This document shows, piece by piece, positions 1 through 9,092 of a DNA stretch of 61,868 nucleotides (position 1 is its first letter; every line of letters begins with the position of its first letter). The translations under genes were made by a program, and so were the position numbers. This DNA comes from Acidobacteriota bacterium. GTDB taxonomy: Bacteria > Acidobacteriota > Terriglobia > Bryobacterales > Bryobacteraceae. The stretch covers positions 1 to 61,868 of the forward strand of contig JACQZR010000101.1 of assembly GCA_016213775.1 (NCBI GenBank). The letters are read 5' to 3'. The notes beneath the pieces are model-generated. The model saw only the letters and a list, made by a program, of their open reading frames with translations. It searched no databases and was not told the DNA's origin.

Positions 1-6
1 CAACGG

Positions 7-1416
7 TTGTGGTTCACCACGACGGAAATCCGCGCGACAAGCTCACACCCGTTCTACGACCGCCTGAACCAACTGTTGGACAGCAATCAGTTTGACCTCT
101 TTGTGGAAGGGTTGTGCCAGCGTTTCTATGAGGACAGTCCGTATGGGCGGCCGAGCATCACGCCGGGAATCTACTTCCGTTGCCTGTTGTTGGGGTACTT
201 CGAAGGAATCGATTCCGAACGCGGCGTCGCTTGGCGTACGGAGGATTCACTATCGCTGCGTAAGTTCCTTGGGATCGCTTTGGACGAAAGCACACCGGAT
301 CATTCGACAATCTCTCGTACGCGGCGGTTGATCGATGTGGAAACGCACCAGAAAGTTTTCCAGTGGGTGCTGGAATTGGTGGCCAAGGAAGGGCTGCTGA
401 AGGGGAATACGATCGGGATCGATGCGACGACGCTGGAGGCGAATGCGGCTTTGCGCAGCATCGTGCGGCGGGAGAACGGAGAGAGCTACAACGAGTTTCT
501 GACGAAGCTGGCGCAAGCGTCGGGAATCGAGACACCGACGCGCGAGCAACTGGCGCAGATGGACAAGAAGCGCAAGAAGCGTATGTCGAACGACGAGTGG
601 ATGAATCCGCACGATCCGGACGCGAAGATCACGAAGATGAAGGACGGCTCCACGCACCTGGCGCACAAAGCCGAACATGCAGTGGATATGCAGACTGGGG
701 CGCTGGTGGCAGTGACAGTGCAGGGAGCGGATCTGGGAGACACGACAACATATGTAGAGACGTTGGTGCAGGCTGGTGTGCAGATCGCCGAAGTGGCCGA
801 GGTGGTGAATAGCGAAGAGGCGGGGGCGGTTGTGAACCCGGAGGGGCCGGCTGAGGTGGTGACGGACAAAGGGTATCACAGCAACGAGGTACTGAGGGAT
901 CTGAAGGAAGTAGGGGTGAGAAGCTACATTCCGGAGCCGGATCGAGGAAAGCGGAAGTGGGAAGGCAAGGCGGCGGAACAGGCGGCGGTGTACGGGAATC
1001 GGCGGCGGATTCGCGGAGTACGAGGCAAGAGGCTACTGAAGCAGCGGGGCGAGAAGTTGGAACGATCATTTGCGCACATGTACGAGACGGGCGGGATGAG
1101 AAGAACGCATCTGCGAGGGCACGAGAACATCCTCAAGCGTCTGGTGGTGCATGGGGGTGCGTTCAATTTGGCCTTGATCCTGCGGAACCGGTTCGGAATT
1201 GGAAAGCCGAGACGGCTGCAAGGGGTCGGGAGTGGCTCACTTGCGCTTTTTGTGCGCCTATTGGCCGCGAAATTGGCCCATTGGGCGGCACAACTACGAT
1301 TTGGGCTGACGAAATTCCTCGGCAGACCTCAGTTGGTCGATTCTTTCGCTCTTGTTGGATACAGGGCGCTTGCGTGCCGACCTGAAAAAACACTTACTTT
1401 TGCCACGGGCTGCTAG
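7..1416 (+). mobile_element. IS transposase, DDE type (IS1182/IS5-like), 5' end possibly outside the window
   Basis: This is a DDE transposase that would cut and join the ends of its own insertion sequence. The N-terminal part (PFYDRLNQLL, GRPSITPGIYFRCLLLGYFE) matches the DUF772-type N-terminal region of IS1182/IS5-group transposases. The catalytic core shows the first Asp in GIDATTLEA (about residue 137), the second in VVTDKGYHSN (about 290) and the Glu-containing C-terminal block around RRTHLRGHENILKRL. The frame is open to the left edge and the listed start is a TTG, so the true start may lie upstream. The C-terminal tail after about residue 410 looks unusual and may be read-through into the IS end. 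The protein appears otherwise uninterrupted, so the element may be recently active. Confidence is high for transposase and moderate for the family. Confidence 0.88.
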
Positions 1417-1421
1417 CCGCG

Positions 1422-1445
1422 CATGCCCAACTACGGTTGGGCATG
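1422..1445. repeat. Perfect 10-bp inverted repeat at the IS/gene junction
   Basis: Positions 1422-1431 (CATGCCCAAC) and 1436-1445 (GTTGGGCATG) pair perfectly around a TACG loop. The hairpin begins 6 bases after the transposase stop codon and overlaps the first codons of the following frame. It could be part of the right end of the insertion sequence, a terminator stem without a T-tract, or a recombination-prone palindrome. The left IS end is outside the window, so terminal repeats cannot be compared. Confidence 0.6.
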
Positions 1446-3278
1446 GCGCTCGAGAAGCAGGGAGATGCCAACGCGCGGGCAGCCTACGAGCAACTGTTGA
1501 AGAACTTCGCGGACCAGAAGGAGTTCGCTACGCAGGCCAGACAGCGGTTGGCGGCGTTGACTACTCCGCGAACCGCAGGTGCAATGGCGCAACGCCGGCT
1601 CCTTACTGGCAACTACTATGCCGGAGCCCCATCGCCCAGCGGGAGGTACATCCCATACGAGAAGGACAATCACCTGTTTCTGTTCGACCGCTCGGTACAT
1701 TCCTCCCGAAGGATTGTTGCCAAGCCGGAAAAGGATGGATCTGGGATCGGACACTCCGCCGTTTCTCCGGACGAACGACAGGTGGCCTACTACCAGTGGG
1801 AAAAAGCGGCTCCTCCGCAGATCCGCCTTGTCTCGATAGACGGATCCAACAACCGTCTATTTTTCACGGATTCTACACTCGGTTATGCGTGGCCTGCGGC
1901 TTGGTCGCCAGACGGCAAATGGATCGCAGCGTGGGCCAGGAAGAAAGACGCCGAAAGCGCATCGCTCGTTCTTCTGAATGCCCTTAACGGCCAGATGCGT
2001 GCCATTGCGACGTCACCAAGCACTTCTCTTCGAGTGCATTTCTCGGCAGACGGGCAGTGGATTGCTCTGGACTGGCGGAAAGGTAACCGTCCACAAGTCC
2101 GGTTGCAGCGTATTACAGGCGGAGAGCCGGTTGAGCTTCTCGATGAGTCAGTGCATCCCGGCAGCAGTCTGGTCGGCTGGCTGCGCGACGGGCGACTGCT
2201 CTTTACCAGCTACCGTGACAGCACGCAAAGCCTCTATGCCATTCGCGTTGAAGACGGCAAGCCGACCGGAACTCCCGAACTGCTTAAGAAGGATCTCGGA
2301 TCGAGGTTACTCAGGCGGGCCACTGCTTCATACCAGAGTGGTGATATCTTTCTGGACCAGCAGGCGGAGGCGTCCGAAATATACGAGGCTGAAGTCGATT
2401 CTGCCGCCGGCACGATTCTCCCCTCAGCTCCGATAAGGTCGCGATTTACGGACGCAAATTGGAGCCCTGAGTATTCTCCTGACGGCCGCTTTCTTGCGTT
2501 TCTCTCGGGCCTGCCCGGCAGCGCGAACATGCTACTGCACATCCGCGACCTTCAATCGGGACAGACGCGCGGGCTGCCCTACCCCGCTCGTGGAATCAAC
2601 CCGCTGCGGTGGTACCCGGATGGATCGGCACTGTTGGCCGCCGAGACGACTCCTGGGGGAACACGACTCAGTCGCGTCGATGTTTCGACGGGAAGCGCGC
2701 AAAGGCTGACATACGGGCCGTTTCGGGGGGACGCGGCATTGAATCCCACTTTCTCCCCCGACGGAAAATACCTTTATTGTAAGACCCACACCAATCAACC
2801 CGTGGGTCCCAATCGAGTGGACACGGAACTTACTCGCGTTGACCTTCAGAGCGGACAGACATCTACCGTATACAGTTCGGGCGCGGACGAGAGAATGCGT
2901 CTGTTTGCGCTGTCTCCCGATGGCTCACGATTTCTGCTCAGCATGCGCACGAAGGAAAACGAGGACTTCATTGCCGTAATGCCGGTCCAAGGGGGACCAT
3001 GGAAGGCCATCTACCATTACCCAAAGGGCCTACGTTCTCGCGCTTGGGGTGGTCTCTGGTGGGCGGCCGATAACAAACACGCGTTTTTCCACAGTCCCAG
3101 CTTGTATGATCGGGATGAGTTGTATGTCATTTCGGTGGCAGGTGGCGCGCCGAAGAAGCTCCTTGAGACTCGCGAGATTCGAATGGGCAGGGCACATCCA
3201 GACAATCGGCGGATCATCTGGGAAGGCCACGAATACAAGCAGGAATTGTGGGTTCTGGAAGGCGTGGCAACACGATAA
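1437..3278 (+). pseudogene. 5'-truncated TPR/PD40 beta-propeller protein gene, cut at the IS junction
   Basis: The readable frame has 613 codons and begins at a TTG directly behind the transposase. Its first 40 residues (EKQGDANARAAYEQLLKNF, then QARQRLAAL) look like the last repeat of a TPR domain, so upstream coding sequence is missing. The rest is a PD40/TolB-like propeller with repeated blade motifs such as HSAVSPDERQVAYY, AAWSPDGKWIAAW, PEYSPDGRFLAFL, PTFSPDGKYLYCK and FALSPDGSRFLLS. In Acidobacteriota such C-termini belong to sensor or regulator proteins whose N-terminus is often a kinase or winged-helix domain; that part is inferred and not seen here. The position suggests that IS insertion, possibly with deletion, removed the 5' part. 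A short start within the fragment cannot be excluded. Confidence 0.7.
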
Positions 3279-3469
3279 CTTCCAATAGCGAATGTAGGAT
3301 CGATTTGGGCGGCAATCTCACGCCAAAGTGGGCCTGCCGCCTCTTCACGCTTCCTCAGCCGCATCGAGCGAGTGGTAGACGACTAGGCTCTCTCGCACTT
3401 GGTGTCCTGTGGGTCTTTGCCGTAGGGCGCTGCGGATGAGCATGCGGCAAGCGCTGCTACAATACCTCT

Positions 3470-3564
3470 GGAAGCCAGTCTTTGCCGGTGCTGGGCCTGG
3501 TCTTCAAAACCAGTGTGCGGCATATCCTGTCGCAGGTGGGTTCGACTCCCACTGGCTTCCGCCA
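3470..3564 (+). tRNA. selC: tRNA-Sec (anticodon TCA)
   Basis: The 95-base gene has the features of bacterial selenocysteine tRNA. An 8-bp acceptor stem is formed by GGAAGCCA (3470-3477) and TGGCTTCC (3553-3560), followed by discriminator G and an encoded CCA (3562-3564). The T arm has a 5-bp stem (GTGGG/CCCAC) around TTCGACT, giving the 8+5 arrangement. The anticodon arm CTGG-TCTTCAAAA-CCAG presents TCA, and a long variable arm follows. It implies UGA recoding in this organism. No selA, selB, selD or clear selenoprotein gene is in the window. Confidence 0.95.
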
Positions 3565-3728
3565 CCCAGCTACTCCCTACCCCCACCGTACGCGATACTC
3601 CCCGGAAGTTTGTTTAGGCTAAATAGGAACCCCAGTACTTTCGCAAATTGGGTCCCTCTCCCCATAGCCGCCGCATCTTAGTTCCTGCATAGTGGGTTTA
3701 GCCCAAATCACTCAGGCAGGAAACTTAG

Positions 3729-4703
3729 ATGCTGAAACTCACTCTCACCCTCGCTTTCGCCGTCAACGCCTTCGCACAGCCTTCTGTAAAGGACTTCGGG
3801 GCCCTAGGTGACGGCATCCACGATGACTCGGCCGCCTTCGCGCTAGCCTTGCGGTCACTTGATGGACTAGGGGGAGCACTGCGCGTGCCGAAGGGCATTT
3901 ACAACCTAGGTACGGCGGGCGTGGTATTTCCGAAAACCTTCGGTGGTATTCGGATGATCGGCGATTCGGCGACTGCGACGCGGCTGGTCTATCGCGGAAC
4001 CGGGGCGGCGATTCGTATCGGGGCGAGCGACGGTCTGACCTACGGGCATACCATTTCCGACCTGCGTGTGGATCTGACCGATGCAGGGCCGAAGGCTATC
4101 GGGATCGAGATTCACGCGGCGCTCTACATCGCGCTGCACCGCATTTACCTCACCTCCAACAATACCTTTCCGGCGGCACTGAACCATCAGGTTGGGATCG
4201 CGGCGATTGGCGGCGATTCGACCACCAAGCGCTTTGGAGCCTATCTGCGCATTGAGGATCCGAGGATAAACGGACGGTTCCGGAAGGGGATCTACTTGAC
4301 AGCTCCGGAGATTGGCTGGGGTTTCAACTCGTGCATTCTCGAAGGCGGCGCCATCGTCTACCCCGGTTCGATTCAGGAAGGCACGATCGGGATTCACATT
4401 GAGCAGGGCAATCAGAACGTGATCACGCTGGTGGATGTGGAGCAGTATGCGGTGGGGATCCGGTCAGATGCGTACGCCAACATGTTCATGGGCAGCCGCA
4501 CGGAGGGTAACGGTGTGGGGATGGTTCTGGCGCCTGCCACTGGCGGGGTGACAGGGGGAGCATACAACCGCGTCTTGAGTGGCTTTCATTGGGACGGGTT
4601 GTTGAACCAGTCGCACGGTTCGCAGATCATTGCGACGGAGTATCCACAGGATCTGGGGAGCGTGCCGCTGACGGTGGCAAAGCCGGCGCGGGTCCAGCAG
4701 TAG
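3729..4703 (+). CDS. Secreted pectate-lyase-superfamily (right-handed beta-helix) protein
   Basis: The 324-residue protein starts with a Sec-type signal (MLKLTLTLAFAVNAFAQP, cleavage probably after AFA). The segment VKDFGALGDGIHDDSAAF followed by a GGALRVPKGIYNL-type strand is the signature of the Pectate_lyase_3 / GH28-like N-terminal region of parallel beta-helix proteins. Such proteins bind or cleave polysaccharides outside the cell. The remainder is rich in short beta-strand repeats ending in Gly/Asn turns (ITLVDVEQYAVGIRSDAYAN), consistent with the helix. No catalytic Asp pair can be assigned by eye, so the substrate is unknown. A Shine-Dalgarno-like GGCAGGAAA precedes the ATG. The gene stands alone between tRNA-Sec and a convergent minus-strand cluster. 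Confidence 0.82.
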   Translation: MLKLTLTLAFAVNAFAQPSVKDFGALGDGIHDDSAAFALALRSLDGLGGALRVPKGIYNLGTAGVVFPKTFGGIRMIGDSATATRLVYRGTGAAIRIGASDGLTYGHTISDLRVDLTDAGPKAIGIEIHAALYIALHRIYLTSNNTFPAALNHQVGIAAIGGDSTTKRFGAYLRIEDPRINGRFRKGIYLTAPEIGWGFNSCILEGGAIVYPGSIQEGTIGIHIEQGNQNVITLVDVEQYAVGIRSDAYANMFMGSRTEGNGVGMVLAPATGGVTGGAYNRVLSGFHWDGLLNQSHGSQIIATEYPQDLGSVPLTVAKPARVQQ

Positions 4704-4704
4704 G

Positions 4705-4998
4705 CTAGCGAAAACGGCGCCAGGCGCGTGCGATCCACCGGAAAAGGAAGGCCCAGGCGAGACCCGTGGTGCACCGTAGCAGATAGTCACTGATGGTCTG
4801 ATACTCGGTGTGAGCGCCGCCCATGGCAAAGGAAATCGGAATCCAAAGAATGAGGCCGGGCGCAACGAAAGGCAGCAGCACATACAGCGGCACGTCGCTG
4901 GACTGCGGCTTCGTTGCTGCAGACACGGCAATGAAAACCGTTGCCAGTGCGGCGCCGAACAGGAATCCGAGAATCTCCACCTTCCGCCGCAGCCACAT
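4705..4998 (-). CDS. Small two- or three-helix membrane protein
   Basis: Starting at the ATG at 4998, the gene encodes 97 residues. Two strongly hydrophobic stretches are visible (ILGFLFGAALATVFIAVSA and VLLPFVAPGLILWIPISFAM), with a possible third near the C-terminus (TGLAWAFLFRWIA), and a basic tail (RAWRRFR). I do not recognise the family. It begins 12 bases after the stop of the Gfo/Idh gene and is likely co-transcribed with it. A longer upstream frame exists, but it overlaps the oxidoreductase extensively and looks like shadow sequence, so the ATG at 4998 is preferred. A membrane anchor or transporter accessory role is possible but unsupported. Confidence 0.6.
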   Translation of the reverse strand: MWLRRKVEILGFLFGAALATVFIAVSAATKPQSSDVPLYVLLPFVAPGLILWIPISFAMGGAHTEYQTISDYLLRCTTGLAWAFLFRWIARAWRRFR

Positions 4999-5009
4999 AT
5001 GGACGGCCG

Positions 5010-6188
5010 TCAGGCTTCCATTTTGCGGGTTCGCGGGTTGAAGCGGATGCGGCGGCCGGTCTTGAGGCTCTCCATCGCCATGCACAACGCCACGTTGGTG
5101 TACTGGCCGGCTTCCACGGGAGCGGTGGGGTCCTTGCGGGTCTTGACGCAATCGAGGAAATTGCGGATGTGCTGGCGGGAGGAGCGGCTGAAACTGCCGG
5201 GTTCGCGCACCAGCGGGGCCGGCTTCAACTCGACGGCCTTGGGGTCCTCTTTGAAGACCGCGTAGCTTTCGCGGCCAACATCGAAGCGCGCTTTATTGCC
5301 GTGGAACTGTTTCAACTGATCGTCCTGCGAGGCGTAGCGCATGGCCTGATAGCCGAGCGTGAAGACGGCGAAGTAATCGGCGTGCTCGATGGTCATGGTG
5401 GCGGTTTCGGGCACTTCCGCGCCGGGGATATTCGGTTTCATTCCGGTTGTGGTGACGGCGAGCGGGAAGGTGGAATTCATGAACCAGTGGATCGCGTCGA
5501 CCACATGCGCCGCCTGGCCCACCAGCAAACCGCCGGAATAATCCCAGAACCAATACCAGTTGAAGAAGCGCTCCGCCGACATCTCGCGCTGCGGGGCGCT
5601 GCCGAGCCATTGCTTCCAATCGAGGTTGCCTTGCAGTTTCGCGTTGCGGAAGGACGAAGTGTTGTTCATCCACCAACTGTTGACAAGTTTCACGCTGCCG
5701 CAGACGCCGGAATCCAAGACCTTCTTTGCATCCAGGAAGAGATCGAAACTACGGCGCTGCGTGCCCACCTGCACGATGCGTTTGGTGCGGCGTGTGGCTT
5801 CGATCATACGGAAGCCTTCTTCAATGGTGTGCGCCATGGGCTTCTCGACGTAGACGTCCTTGCCGGCTTCCACCGCGTCGATGGTCATCTGGGCGTGCCA
5901 ATGGTCCGGCGTGGCCACCACCACTACGTCAATGGATTTGTCTTCGAGCAGTTTCTTGTAGTTGGTATAGGGTTTGGCGCCGGTGGATGCGGCTTTGAGG
6001 CCCGCCTGGAGATTCGCGTCGTAGATATCGCAGACCGCGGCCATCTCCACGCCGATTTCCTTGAACTCGCCGGTGAGGTATCGGCCTCGTCCGCCTGAGC
6101 CGATGATGCCACCGCGGATTTTGTCGGCGGCGGGGATGAGCGAGGCGGCTGCGCCGGCAGCCATTGCCGTTCTTCGAGCGATCTTCAT
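5010..6188 (-). CDS. Gfo/Idh/MocA family NAD(P)-dependent oxidoreductase with export signal
   Basis: The 392-residue protein has an N-terminal twin-arginine-like signal (KIARRTAMAAGAAASLIPAA), then the Rossmann motif GGIIGSGGRGRYL (residues 26-38) and the family motif VEKPMAHT with EKP at 115-117. The C-terminal half is the mixed alpha/beta substrate domain with HWF and GGLLVGQAAHVVDAIHW elements. The family oxidises or reduces sugar-type or inositol-type substrates with NAD(P). Tat export of such proteins is common in Acidobacteriota and Planctomycetota because the cofactor is bound before transport. It lies downstream of an SDR and a DapA/NanA-like lyase on the same strand, pointing to sugar acid or amino-sugar breakdown. 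The exact substrate is unknown. Confidence 0.88.
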   Translation of the reverse strand: MKIARRTAMAAGAAASLIPAADKIRGGIIGSGGRGRYLTGEFKEIGVEMAAVCDIYDANLQAGLKAASTGAKPYTNYKKLLEDKSIDVVVVATPDHWHAQMTIDAVEAGKDVYVEKPMAHTIEEGFRMIEATRRTKRIVQVGTQRRSFDLFLDAKKVLDSGVCGSVKLVNSWWMNNTSSFRNAKLQGNLDWKQWLGSAPQREMSAERFFNWYWFWDYSGGLLVGQAAHVVDAIHWFMNSTFPLAVTTTGMKPNIPGAEVPETATMTIEHADYFAVFTLGYQAMRYASQDDQLKQFHGNKARFDVGRESYAVFKEDPKAVELKPAPLVREPGSFSRSSRQHIRNFLDCVKTRKDPTAPVEAGQYTNVALCMAMESLKTGRRIRFNPRTRKMEA

Positions 6189-6214
6189 TTGGTCAAATTA
6201 TATCGCCGCGGCAG

Positions 6215-7018
6215 CTACCACGCTGTCCAACCGCCATCGACGACGAGGTTGTGACTGGTGACGTAGGCGGATGCATCCGATGCGAGATAGACGATGGCGC
6301 CTTTGAGGTCAGTGGGGTTGCCCATGCGGCCGAGCGGCGTTTTGTAGGAGTAGTTCTTCACAAACACCTCGTCGTATTCGGGGCGCGATTGGAATCCGGC
6401 ATCGTAGAAGCCGCCGGGCGTGAGGCAGTTGACCCGAATGCCGTGCGGAGCGAGATAGGTGGCCAGGTACCTTGTGAACTGGATGATGCCGGCTTTCGCC
6501 GGCGCATAGTTGCATGGGCTGTTGAGGCCGGACTTGCCGTAGATGCGCTGGTCGGGAGAGACAAGGCCGTAGATGCTGCCGAGGTTGACGATCACGCCAC
6601 TCTGCTGCTGCTTCATTATTGTGGCGGCGGCCTGGCTGCAGACAAAAGTGCCCGTGATGCCGCCACGCAAGGCGGCTTCGAATTCGCCGGCGGTCATTTC
6701 TTCAAACCGCTGAGCTGCGCCGGTGTAGGCGTTGTTCACGAGCACATCGATGCGGCCGTACTTCTCCATGACGGCGGCGACCATGGCATCGGCGGAGGCG
6801 CGGTCCGTGTGGTCGAGCGAGAGGCCGATGGCTTCGGCGTGGGATGCGGAGAGGGCGTCTGCTTTGCGCCGGCATTTGTCGCCATCCCGGGAAGCCACGA
6901 CAAGGTGCGCTCCGGCCTCCGCCAGGGCATCGCACATCTGCGACCCCAACCGGCCCGCGCCGCCAGTGACAATCGCGACGCGGCCCTTGAGGCTGAACAG
7001 ATCCCACACGCTGGACAT
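6215..7018 (-). CDS. Short-chain dehydrogenase/reductase (SDR)
   Basis: The 267-residue classical SDR has the cofactor motif TGGAGRLG (residues 18-25), the NNAY element (95-98), a catalytic Ser at about 148 in NLGSIY and the YxxxK pair at Tyr171/Lys175 (YAPAKAG). The C-terminal segment LVVDGGWTAW is typical of FabG-like enzymes. It would oxidise or reduce a hydroxyl/keto group on a small substrate with NAD(P)H. Its ATG directly abuts the stop codon of the lyase gene upstream, so the two are almost certainly one transcript and may act on consecutive steps. The end lies 26 bases before the Gfo/Idh start. Substrate identity cannot be read from the sequence. Confidence 0.92.
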   Translation of the reverse strand: MSSVWDLFSLKGRVAIVTGGAGRLGSQMCDALAEAGAHLVVASRDGDKCRRKADALSASHAEAIGLSLDHTDRASADAMVAAVMEKYGRIDVLVNNAYTGAAQRFEEMTAGEFEAALRGGITGTFVCSQAAATIMKQQQSGVIVNLGSIYGLVSPDQRIYGKSGLNSPCNYAPAKAGIIQFTRYLATYLAPHGIRVNCLTPGGFYDAGFQSRPEYDEVFVKNYSYKTPLGRMGNPTDLKGAIVYLASDASAYVTSHNLVVDGGWTAW

Positions 7019-7915
7019 TTACTTCCTCTGGGCGATGGGCTCGTCGCGGAAACTGGAAGCGGCGAGAGCGGAGGCGAACGCGTCCTCTTCGGCCTGGGTG
7101 AGCGTCCGCCGTGGAGGGGTCGGATCGCCGCATGGAATGCCGGCCCACGTCATCATTCGCTTCACCGCGCTGAGTGCCGGGAATCGTAGTGTGAGTTCGA
7201 TCAGCTCGTTGATGCGCTGCTGCGCGGCCATCGCCTTGGCGTGCTCACCGTTCTTGCAGTGGGCGTAAACCTCAAGGAACAGTTCCGGCGTCACGTTGTA
7301 GAAAGTGCCGATGCCGCCGTCGGCGCCCATCAACAAGCCCGCCGCGAGCACTTCATCGTGACCACTATAAACGACGTGGCCGTGCCGTTTGATGCGCTCC
7401 ATGCGGTAGAGGTTATAGTCGGTGAATTTGAGTCCCACCACATTGGGGATCTCGCACAGTTCGAGAATCTGTTCGGTGGCAGTGATAGCGGGCGCTACAG
7501 CAGGGAAGAAATAGACGAGGAGCGGCACGCCGGCGGCGGCGGCCAATGCCTGATAGTAGAGTTTAATTTCGGCGAAGCTGTACATCCCGGGAGGCGCCAG
7601 GCTGCTGACGGCTGTGACACCGAGGCGCGAGGCGTGTTTGGCGAGGTCGATGGCGTCCTCGGTGCGAGCGGCGCCGATGTGGACGATCACCTGCGCACCG
7701 GCGGGCGAGCATTTCATCGAAAGTTCGGCAAGCGTCTTGCGATCCTCCTTGACGAGTGTGAGACCTTCGCCTGTTTGGCCCGCCACATATATCCCATGAA
7801 CTCCCTTTGCATAGAGATGCGCGAGGAGCTTCTCATAGACTGCTGGATTGAGGCGGCCCGCGGCGTCGAGCGGGGTGAGGACGGCGGGGAGAATGCCGTG
7901 AAAAGTGGTTTGCAT
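7019..7915 (-). CDS. Dihydrodipicolinate synthase / N-acetylneuraminate lyase family aldolase
   Basis: Starting at ATG 7915, the protein has 298 residues, the usual length of DapA/NanA TIM-barrel aldolases. The pyruvate-binding motif appears as GQTGEG (about 47-52), the catalytic Tyr as VYFFP (Tyr135) and the Schiff-base Lys as GLKFTDYN (Lys163). The GLKFTDYNLYRMERI run is closer to sialic acid lyase than to biosynthetic DapA. The family condenses or cleaves pyruvate-aldehyde adducts through a lysine imine. Neighbours are an SDR with zero spacing and a Gfo/Idh oxidoreductase, so breakdown of a keto-deoxy sugar or sialic-acid-like compound is the likely role. An upstream in-frame extension lacks homology and overlaps the VOC gene region, so it is not used. 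Confidence 0.87.
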   Translation of the reverse strand: MQTTFHGILPAVLTPLDAAGRLNPAVYEKLLAHLYAKGVHGIYVAGQTGEGLTLVKEDRKTLAELSMKCSPAGAQVIVHIGAARTEDAIDLAKHASRLGVTAVSSLAPPGMYSFAEIKLYYQALAAAAGVPLLVYFFPAVAPAITATEQILELCEIPNVVGLKFTDYNLYRMERIKRHGHVVYSGHDEVLAAGLLMGADGGIGTFYNVTPELFLEVYAHCKNGEHAKAMAAQQRINELIELTLRFPALSAVKRMMTWAGIPCGDPTPPRRTLTQAEEDAFASALAASSFRDEPIAQRK

Positions 7916-7931
7916 GATCGAACCATCCAGT

Positions 7932-8297
7932 CTAGCGCCGCGGGGTGGACGCGCGATAGATGGCAAACGGCATTCCGTGCGGGTCTTTCAGCACGGCCAT
8001 TTCGTCGCCATCGGGCAAACGAGTGGCTGGAATGAGCACCTTTGCGCCGAGCGATTGCGCCTGGGTAAGCGATTCCGCCACGTTATCGACGCCAACGAAT
8101 AACTGCACGAAGTTCTGCGCCTGCGGCGGGGCGGGCCAGATGCCTCCGGTGATTCCTTCGCTGGAACCGGTGTTGATCTGGCGGTAGCCCATGGGGTTGT
8201 TGGCGTCCACGGTCCATCCGAACAGATCGGAGTAGAATGAAGCCGTTTTGTCCGGTTCGGTGGAGATGATCTGAAACTGCAATACGGGATTAGCCAT
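7932..8297 (-). CDS. VOC (glyoxalase/bleomycin-resistance) family protein
   Basis: The 121-residue protein has the paired beta-alpha-beta-beta-beta layout of the vicinal oxygen chelate superfamily. The N-terminal module is VLQFQIISTEPDKTASFYSD followed by LFGWTVD, and the second module carries the C-terminal motif LPDGDEMAVLKDPHGMPFAIY. Members are glyoxalases, dioxygenases or ligand-binding proteins. The residues visible do not fix metal binding or substrate. It starts 26 bases after the stop of a DUF4423-type regulator on the same strand, so the pair probably forms an operon. The DapA-like gene begins 17 bases downstream, so read-through into that cluster is possible. Confidence 0.85.
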   Translation of the reverse strand: MANPVLQFQIISTEPDKTASFYSDLFGWTVDANNPMGYRQINTGSSEGITGGIWPAPPQAQNFVQLFVGVDNVAESLTQAQSLGAKVLIPATRLPDGDEMAVLKDPHGMPFAIYRASTPRR

Positions 8298-8322
8298 TGG
8301 TCGTCCTTTTTGTGAATGGAAT

Positions 8323-8883
8323 TTAGTGCATCTGGCGGACTCGGGCCGCAGCTACCTGCCGGAACTCGCGCAGGTTGCGCACGGGAGGCTGTGTAAGGTC
8401 GCGCCACCTGCCGCCGGCCATTTCCAAAAGCCGCAACCGCAACAGACGGCTGATGGCCATGTTGACCGCGTCCACCGGATGGCCGGACCGCTGCGCGATC
8501 CAGCGGCAGTCGGGCTGGAACCCCTCCTGACGGGTGAGTTGGAGGATTTCGAAGTGCAAATCCCCGGTAACGACGCTGAGTGCTTCGGCGGCCCAGTGAC
8601 GGAGTTCTTCCTGACGGCGCAGTACTTCCGGGCCGGGAACATGCGCTTCGGTGACGTATGCCAACGCCTGTTCGCGATCGATGCCGAGGCGCTTTGCCCA
8701 TTCCTGAATTCTCGCGGTCGGCGGACGGCGGCGTCCGCGCAGGATTTGGGAGATGACGGCGTGATCTGTTCCGAGCAGCGCCGCGAACGCACGCAACGAA
8801 TAGCGCGGATTGGCGTGTTTGCGGGCCAGTAACTCCTCGCTGAGTCGTTGCGCGAAGGCGCATAATGCGATGGCGCCAGTCAT
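8323..8883 (-). CDS. Helix-turn-helix regulator of the TIGR02147/DUF4423 type
   Basis: From ATG 8883 the protein has 186 residues. The N-terminal half contains an HTH-like element (YSLRAFAALLGTDHAVISQI followed by LRGRRRPPTARIQEWAKRLG). The C-terminal half is DUF4423-like, with LHFEILQLTRQEGFQPD, RWIAQRSGHPVDAVNMAISR and LLRLRLLEMAGGRWRDLTQP. Proteins of this type are presumed transcription factors, best known from Fibrobacter and myxobacteria; target and ligand are unknown. The family's N-terminal HTH supports DNA binding. It is followed by a VOC protein 26 bases downstream. The frame extends further upstream, but that extension has no family resemblance and overlaps the promoter region of the divergent protease gene. 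Confidence 0.72.
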   Translation of the reverse strand: MTGAIALCAFAQRLSEELLARKHANPRYSLRAFAALLGTDHAVISQILRGRRRPPTARIQEWAKRLGIDREQALAYVTEAHVPGPEVLRRQEELRHWAAEALSVVTGDLHFEILQLTRQEGFQPDCRWIAQRSGHPVDAVNMAISRLLRLRLLEMAGGRWRDLTQPPVRNLREFRQVAAARVRQMH

Positions 8884-9092
8884 TAATGCTTCATTGTACG
8901 GGGGGATGGCTGGTGGAACAATTCCCTCGGCTGAGGATGTGGGGCAAACGGTTGCCCCGGGTGCTAAACAAAACTTGACACGAAACGGTGACTCGAAGCG
9001 TCTAATCGAGTGGATGCTCTGTCTCCGCAGGTGGGGTCCACAAACAGGACCCGATCGGTCTATACTAGGAGGCAAGTGGAGGAGGCTCCTCA

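Noticed and set aside
4941-6098. Long open frame opposite the Gfo/Idh gene
   Set aside because: It lies fully antisense to a well-supported oxidoreductase, has no recognisable domain, and its length follows from high GC codon bias.
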